A stretch of DNA of 64,000 bases, from NCBI GenBank assembly GCA_018609125.1, contig JABAYF010000010.1, positions 1 to 64,000 on the forward strand, given 5' to 3'. Positions 59,323 to 64,000 of the stretch are shown one piece after another; the stretch's first letter is position 1, and each line of letters starts with the position of its first letter. A program made the position numbers and the translations under genes. The stretch is from Candidatus Nanopelagicales bacterium (GTDB lineage: Bacteria; Actinomycetota; Actinomycetes; S36-B12). The notes below the pieces were generated by a model, which was given only the letters and a program-made list of their open reading frames with translations, was not told where the DNA came from and searched no databases.

Positions 59323-62220
59323 TTATGGAGCAGGTGCATCGTCTACGTAATAGGCCTTCATCTGGGGCATGACCGGACGCATCATGAACGGCGGGCGCCG
59401 CAGCCCCTGCGCGTTGGGTCCCGGGCGCGTCTTGGCCATCCACTCCCGGTACACCTCGCGCGACTTTGCCGTGTCCACCACCACATCGCCGTACTTATCT
59501 TCTTCATGGGCAGGTTCGATGCGTACGTGCTGATGCCAGCAGTGCATGCCTGACCAGGTGTCTGGGTGCACCGCGAAGGCAAGGTTTTGATGCACCCCTG
59601 GATCCTCCCAGTGGATGCGCATGGAGTCAGGATCGTCGCTGACGAACGGACGCACCCCTTCCCGATAGCGCAGCCGCCAACGGCCGTCGTCAAGTTGGCC
59701 CACCTGTACCTTTCCGCTCACCCAGCGCGATCCTGCGTCGTCGGTGGTGCGCCAGCGACCCATGTGGTGGGACAGGGCGCTTACCCCGGGTCGGATACCT
59801 TCCGTTGCCCAAATGCGTGCCACGAAGTGACCGATCTCGGTGCTGACGCGGACCATGTCGCCGGTGGCGAGGCCGAGCCGTTGGGCGTCCTTGCTGTTCA
59901 TCCACATCGGGTGCTTATTGCTGATCTCGTTGAGGTACTTCGCGTTGCCCGACCTGGTGTGGATGAGAGTCGGTAGCCGAAACGTGGGCACCAGTAGCAT
60001 CTCGTTGCTCTGCTCGGTGATCACGCTGTGGTGAACGTGGGATTTGATGTAGGTCGGCGTCGCATATTCCGGCCACCCGAAATCGGCCATGGACGGTGAA
60101 TACAACTCCAGTTTTCGTGACGGGGTCAGCCAGCCGGCGACTTCGGCACCGTCGTCCATCACGATCCCGACCGCACCGGCTTCGCCCACGAGTGGTTTCT
60201 GGGTTTCTGGCGTGGTGGGTTTGCGCAGAACGCCGTCGGCATCGGCCACGGCGCCGTCTCGTTCAGCGTCGGTGAGCGGGCGTTCATCCTGGCGGTAGAG
60301 GCCGTTGACGATTTCTACCGCTCCGTACTTGCGCATGTATTCCAGCGGCGTAAGGCCTTCTCGTTCCGCCTTTTCTGGCAGCCCAGGTACGTTGTTATCG
60401 AAAACGTACCCGTAGTAGTCATCAATCGTAATTTTCTCGCCAGGACGTCCCGGTGCCTCAAAGTACTGCCGGATTCCTAGTGATCCGTCCGGGTCGATGC
60501 GCCAGGACATTTCGAACCAAAATTCGTTTTCTTCCCAGACTTCACCGGGATTGGCATCGCGGGTATCACTGATCTTCTCGCCCATTTTTTCCAGCGCCAC
60601 GCGACGAACAGGCTGGCGGAATCCGAGCCACTTGCCCGCGTACTGCTCATAAGACTGGGTGTCGTGTCGTTCGGTGGAATGACCGAAGGGCAGGATGTAG
60701 TCCGCCCATAGCGCGGTTTCATTCCAGGTGGGTGTCATGGCCACGTGACAACCAACGAGATCTTCCCGCGAGAGTGCCTCGATCCAACTGAAACCGTCGG
60801 GATTGGTCCATACGGGGTTGTAGACGCGAGTGAAGTACACGTCGAGTTTGCCCCGGCCTTCAAGAAGAAAATGGGGTAGCAGGATGGACAATTCGTTGGT
60901 AGACAGCGGGAACTCTTTTGGCCACAGCAGTTCATTCCACGAGTCGTGTCCACCGGGCATGTTGGGGCCGTGAGGAATGAACTTATTCCAGCCGTTGGGG
61001 CTGGTGCCACCTTCTTGGCCGATGCTGCCGGTTAACACGGTGAGGAAGAACAGTGCGCGGGCAACCGCCCAGCCACCAAGGTTTCCCGCGCTGGCTGCAC
61101 GCCAGGTGTGAGCGGCCAATTTGCCATTGCAGCCAGCCACAATGCGAGCAACTTTTTGCACTTGAGCCAACGGAACCTTGCACTCTTGCGCAGCAAACTC
61201 AAGTGTGTAGTGGGCGTAGTCGTTGGTGAGCGCTTCTTTGAACGTCGTGAAGTCAGCCGAATCGACGTCGGGGTGCAGGCGTTCTAGATAGGTGCGCCAG
61301 TTGACCCAGCGTTGGATGTAGTTCCAGTCGACGGCGTTGGTGCGCATCAAGTACGCAGCGATCGCCAACAGCATGGCTGCTTCAGTGCCAGGCCATGGGG
61401 AGACCCATTCATCGGCGTGGGAGGCGGTATTGGAAAGGCGCGGATCTAGGACAATAAGTTTTGCTCCGCCGCGCACCTTGGCATCCATGATGCGCTGTGC
61501 GTGCGGATTGAAATAGTGGCCGGATTCAAGGTGTGCAGAGAGCAGAAGAATCACGTTTGCGTTGGCATGGTCAGGGGAGGGGCGATCGTAGCCACCCCAG
61601 AGGGAATAGCCCAAACGTGCCCCGGCAGAGCAAATATTTGTGTGGGTGTTGTTGCCGTCAACCCCCCAGGCAAGCAGGACGCGCTCAATGAATCCGTCTT
61701 CGCCGTGGCGGCCCACGTGATACATGATTTCATTGCGTCGATCTTCAAGGATCGCTTTGCGAATGCGCCCGGCGATATCGTCCATGGCGTCATCCCAGGA
61801 CACCTGCTCAAACTGGGCTGAACCGCGTGGACCGGTGCGCTTCATGGGGGTGAGGAGACGTTCGGGGTCTTGGGTCTGATTAATCGTGGCCGGGCCCTTG
61901 GCGCAGTTGCGCCCGCGCGAGCCAGGGTGGGCCGGGTTGCCCTCAATCTTGACAACCTCTTTTGTTTCGCGGTCAACATAGGCCAGCAGTCCGCAACCTG
62001 ATTCGCAGTTGAAACAGGTGGTGGGTACGAGCATGTAGTGCCGTCCCACCTTGCGTGGATGGGCTTTCGCGTCGTACATCACCACGTCATCCCAGGTGTC
62101 CACCGGCGGGTAGTTCGAGACCGTCTCCCGCACGCGCAGACCGTGGTGTTCAGGTGCTTGCGGATCCACCGGTGAAGCAGCAGGGCCGGTAGCGACGGAC
62201 TCGGTTGGTCGTGGACTCAT
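59323..62220 (-). CDS. Molybdopterin oxidoreductase catalytic subunit (SoeA/PsrA/formate-dehydrogenase class)
   Basis: 965 aa DMSO-reductase superfamily enzyme with a bis-MGD cofactor. An N-terminal [4Fe-4S] site is formed by Cys69, Cys72, Cys76 and Cys106 (TTCFNCESGCG ... GRNCAKG). The probable Mo ligand is Cys197 in NTHTNICSAGARLGYSLWGG. Further MGD-binding segments are KLIVLDPRLSNTA, the central region, and the C-terminal ALSHHMGRW...VHPDTWSG part. There is no Tat signal, so it should work in the cytoplasm, as SoeA sulfite dehydrogenases do. ATG 62220 has AAAGG 8 nt upstream. With the FeS-NrfD fusion and TusA upstream, sulfite or polysulfide chemistry is the best guess; formate is the alternative. 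Confidence 0.87.
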   Translation of the reverse strand: MSPRPTESVATGPAASPVDPQAPEHHGLRVRETVSNYPPVDTWDDVVMYDAKAHPRKVGRHYMLVPTTCFNCESGCGLLAYVDRETKEVVKIEGNPAHPGSRGRNCAKGPATINQTQDPERLLTPMKRTGPRGSAQFEQVSWDDAMDDIAGRIRKAILEDRRNEIMYHVGRHGEDGFIERVLLAWGVDGNNTHTNICSAGARLGYSLWGGYDRPSPDHANANVILLLSAHLESGHYFNPHAQRIMDAKVRGGAKLIVLDPRLSNTASHADEWVSPWPGTEAAMLLAIAAYLMRTNAVDWNYIQRWVNWRTYLERLHPDVDSADFTTFKEALTNDYAHYTLEFAAQECKVPLAQVQKVARIVAGCNGKLAAHTWRAASAGNLGGWAVARALFFLTVLTGSIGQEGGTSPNGWNKFIPHGPNMPGGHDSWNELLWPKEFPLSTNELSILLPHFLLEGRGKLDVYFTRVYNPVWTNPDGFSWIEALSREDLVGCHVAMTPTWNETALWADYILPFGHSTERHDTQSYEQYAGKWLGFRQPVRRVALEKMGEKISDTRDANPGEVWEENEFWFEMSWRIDPDGSLGIRQYFEAPGRPGEKITIDDYYGYVFDNNVPGLPEKAEREGLTPLEYMRKYGAVEIVNGLYRQDERPLTDAERDGAVADADGVLRKPTTPETQKPLVGEAGAVGIVMDDGAEVAGWLTPSRKLELYSPSMADFGWPEYATPTYIKSHVHHSVITEQSNEMLLVPTFRLPTLIHTRSGNAKYLNEISNKHPMWMNSKDAQRLGLATGDMVRVSTEIGHFVARIWATEGIRPGVSALSHHMGRWRTTDDAGSRWVSGKVQVGQLDDGRWRLRYREGVRPFVSDDPDSMRIHWEDPGVHQNLAFAVHPDTWSGMHCWHQHVRIEPAHEEDKYGDVVVDTAKSREVYREWMAKTRPGPNAQGLRRPPFMMRPVMPQMKAYYVDDAPAP

Positions 62221-62265
62221 CGGGACAACCTTTCTGGCGCGCAGCGGGAATGACGTGGCGTGCGA

Positions 62266-63804
62266 TCAGGACAGGGGTGGGTCTTGCCCGGCCATAACAA
62301 AGACACGCTCGTGGGCGAGGAGTGCCGGTTGCACCAGGAGACCCGCGATCAATCCGAGCCAGATGGGTGCTCCGAGTGCAACAGCGAGTCCAAGGCCACC
62401 GCCCACAGCTGACATCGCGATGGAACCCCACCAGAACTGCTGGCGGTAGCGGCCGTGGGTAATGGCATGGGCGGCGATCTGGGCGTTTCGGGTGCTGTGG
62501 CTGCCACCAAAGTCGACCGCGGTGACCAGCAGGTGTGCGCCTACCCCGACCACCAGGGCCCACGCCAGCCAGCGTTGGCTTGCGGTGTCGGAAAGAATCA
62601 TGGACAGGGCGAGCAGTACACCGGCTCCGACCATGACAGCCTGTGCCTGCAGATGCCAGAAAAGAGCGGGTGACTGCCACAGGTCGCGGCCCTCTGCCTG
62701 ACCGAAAAGGAATGCGGTGTAGCCGGCCACCATGATCGCGGCGGGCACTGCGGGCCAGGCGAGAACAGAGATGACCGAGGTCCAGTCGAGAATTCCGAGC
62801 GCATCGGCCACGCCGACGAGGAGCCATAGGCCGGCAATGCCAGCACCTAGGCCGAGGAAGATGCCCCCGAGGGCCAGCCACGATCGTCGGTTGATCTTGC
62901 GTGGATCAAGCAGGAACAGGAAGCGTTTGGGCTGCTTCAAGTCCCAGATGAGTAGTGCAGCGGTGATGAGCAGGAATCCCACAGCGATCGCGGGGGCGGC
63001 AATGGTGACCAGACTGGTCCGGTCGGTAGTGAACAAGACCAGCAGTGCACCCAGGAGCAGGCCACCGGCGGAAATCGACTTGGTCCACAGGTAGGTCCAG
63101 ACTTTCCAGCCCCAGGGTCGAGGGTGGGCGGTATTGAGAGTCGTGCGCGCCATGGACATCGGATCACCGGGTAGCTCCGCAGCGGTTTCTAGGCGCAGCG
63201 GATCAGCATCGGCCCACAGGTAGGTCTGATCCACCGGTGCAGCGAGTGGATCCAGCGTTGTGTGGTCGGCACCGACGTAATACACATTCGGCTTTGTGCC
63301 CTGCTCCGGTGTGCGAACGCTGACCGGTTCGATGCTGAGAAACTTCGAGATACCACTGGTGGGATCGTCAATGTCCCCCATCCAGATGGACTCGGTAGGA
63401 CATACCTGTACACAGGCGGGTTCTAAGCCCTGATCAATGCGGTGGGCACAGAAGTTACATTTGGCGGCCGTGTGGGTGTTTTCGTCGATATAAATCGCAT
63501 CGTAAGGGCAAGCTTGCATGCACATTTTGCACCCGATGCACAGTTCATTGTCGAAGTCGACGATGCCGTCGGGGCGAATAAACAGTGCCTCGGTGGGGCA
63601 ACTCTTCACGCAGGGCGCATCAGTGCAGTGATTGCATCGAAGGACGGCCATTTCTCTTGTGGTCGAGGGAAACTCGCCCTTTTCGACGTACTTCACCCAG
63701 GTACGAAATTGACCGACCGGAATGTCATGCTCAGTCTTGCAGGCCACCGTGCAGGCGTGGCAGCCGATACAGGTCCGTTGGTCAATGGCGAATCCATAGC
63801 GCAC
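62266..63804 (-). CDS. Fused four-cluster ferredoxin / NrfD-like quinone-binding membrane subunit
   Basis: 512 aa. Residues 1-170 are an NrfC/PsrB-type electron carrier with four Cys groups (CIGCHACTVAC, CNHCTDAPCVKSCP, CIGCKMCMQACP, CNFCAHRIDQGLEPACVQVCP) for four [4Fe-4S] clusters. After a linker of about 75 residues, residues 245-510 contain eight or nine helices of the NrfD/PsrC family that exchange electrons with the quinone pool. In most complexes these are two proteins; here they are one chain. It starts 6 bp after the tusA stop and is followed 45 bp later by the Mo subunit, forming one operon. Confidence 0.9.
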   Translation of the reverse strand: MRYGFAIDQRTCIGCHACTVACKTEHDIPVGQFRTWVKYVEKGEFPSTTREMAVLRCNHCTDAPCVKSCPTEALFIRPDGIVDFDNELCIGCKMCMQACPYDAIYIDENTHTAAKCNFCAHRIDQGLEPACVQVCPTESIWMGDIDDPTSGISKFLSIEPVSVRTPEQGTKPNVYYVGADHTTLDPLAAPVDQTYLWADADPLRLETAAELPGDPMSMARTTLNTAHPRPWGWKVWTYLWTKSISAGGLLLGALLVLFTTDRTSLVTIAAPAIAVGFLLITAALLIWDLKQPKRFLFLLDPRKINRRSWLALGGIFLGLGAGIAGLWLLVGVADALGILDWTSVISVLAWPAVPAAIMVAGYTAFLFGQAEGRDLWQSPALFWHLQAQAVMVGAGVLLALSMILSDTASQRWLAWALVVGVGAHLLVTAVDFGGSHSTRNAQIAAHAITHGRYRQQFWWGSIAMSAVGGGLGLAVALGAPIWLGLIAGLLVQPALLAHERVFVMAGQDPPLS

Positions 63805-63810
63805 GGGAGG

Positions 63811-64000
63811 TCACTTCTTCCGAATGTAGAACTTCAACACGTTGCCGTCTTCAGCGGACTCAACGATTTCATTGCCGGTCTGTGTCGCCCACGCCGGAAT
63901 ATCTGACCGAGAGCCGGCATCGGTAGCCTCCACCAGCATCACTTCGCCAACAGCCAGATCTTTCATTCCCTTGGCCGTCATGAGTACCGGCATGGGACAA
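63811..64000 (-). CDS. TusA/SirA-like sulfur-transfer protein (N-terminus beyond window end)
   Basis: 63 residues visible; the gene runs off the window. The first codons readable on the minus strand spell C-P-M-P-V-L, the CPxP motif whose Cys carries persulfide sulfur in TusA-family proteins. The rest (GMKDLAVGEVMLVEATDAGS, DIPAWATQTGNEIVESAEDGN, LKFYIRKK) is the typical two-layer fold with full-length C-terminus. An apparent start at 63993 is an internal Met. It precedes the FeS-NrfD gene by 6 bp. A sulfur carrier co-encoded with a Mo enzyme points to sulfur compound oxidation or reduction. Confidence 0.88.
   Translation of the reverse strand, partial: CPMPVLMTAKGMKDLAVGEVMLVEATDAGSRSDIPAWATQTGNEIVESAEDGNVLKFYIRKK

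Overview
This GC-rich window is bacterial chromosome from a member of the Actinomycetota, most likely a planktonic, aquatic, photoheterotrophic lineage such as those around Nanopelagicales. That placement is an inference. It rests on an actinorhodopsin-type proton pump, actinobacterial synteny blocks (clpS-DUF2017, mec-cysO-cysM-murI-rph-rdgB, birA-accB-accE-maf-accA3), actinobacteria-typical families (DUF3039, DUF2017, TIGR03089, LpdA-type quinone reductase, AccE) and many genes whose start codon lies only 6-8 nt after a TANNNT -10 hexamer, which suggests widespread leaderless mRNAs. I saw no rRNA, tRNA, insertion sequence, prophage or CRISPR array. Coding density is very high: no gene-free stretch exceeds 300 bases. 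The longest gaps are 50513-50746 (a candidate riboswitch leader), 34801-35009, 46374-46567 and 5546-5725.

Layout. 1-2556 (minus): succinate dehydrogenase sdhC-sdhD-sdhA, with sdhA cut by the window edge. 2671-4290: methylmalonyl-CoA mutase catalytic subunit without a B12 domain. 4451-19370: a nucleoside uptake and catabolism region. It holds a BMP-type lipoprotein and ABC importer, cytidine deaminase, thymidine phosphorylase, a cupin and adenosine deaminase on the plus strand, and PNP, a phosphopentomutase-like enzyme, deoC and two ALDH genes on the minus strand. 19412-26991: a gamma-glutamylcyclotransferase-like protein, an LpdA-type quinone reductase, the acyl-CoA carboxylase block with maf and birA, and a PH-domain membrane protein. 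27014-39382: gtrA, purK-purE, a thioesterase, then envelope genes (UDP-glucose dehydrogenase, GT2, an anchored methyltransferase-like protein, LCP ligase, a very large amidase/SpoIID cell-wall hydrolase, TIGR03089). 39441-44569: DUF3039, an MFS transporter, DUF308, IclR and a secreted GH18 protein. 44592-50512: a conserved block (clpS, DUF2017, CysO-dependent cysteine synthesis, murI, rph, rdgB) with a rhodopsin gene inside it. 50513-55281: a candidate manganese-type riboswitch leader before a Gre-like factor, then sbcD-sbcC. 55380-57107: a lipoprotein and an SbtA/SbtB bicarbonate system whose sbtA is split by an in-frame stop. 57098-64000 (minus): a small membrane protein, methylmalonate-semialdehyde dehydrogenase, a lipoprotein, and a cytoplasmic molybdopterin oxidoreductase / FeS-NrfD fusion / TusA operon cut by the window end.

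How the genes fit together. Imported nucleosides are deaminated and phosphorolysed. The pentose phosphates pass through the mutase and DeoC to glyceraldehyde-3-phosphate and acetaldehyde, which the adjacent ALDH can oxidise. Propionyl-CoA, for example from MmsA, can be carboxylated by the AccA3/AccB/AccE carboxylase and rearranged by the mutase to succinyl-CoA, entering the TCA cycle at succinate dehydrogenase. The rhodopsin, the SbtA/SbtB bicarbonate system and the sulfur-type Mo enzyme suggest supplementary energy and inorganic-carbon inputs to a heterotrophic core. The most noteworthy leads are the split sbtA, the riboswitch-like leader in front of a Gre-like gene, the single-chain amidase-SpoIID hydrolase, the rhodopsin inserted in a core synteny block, the active-site-less ALDH partner and the SoeABC-like operon with TusA.
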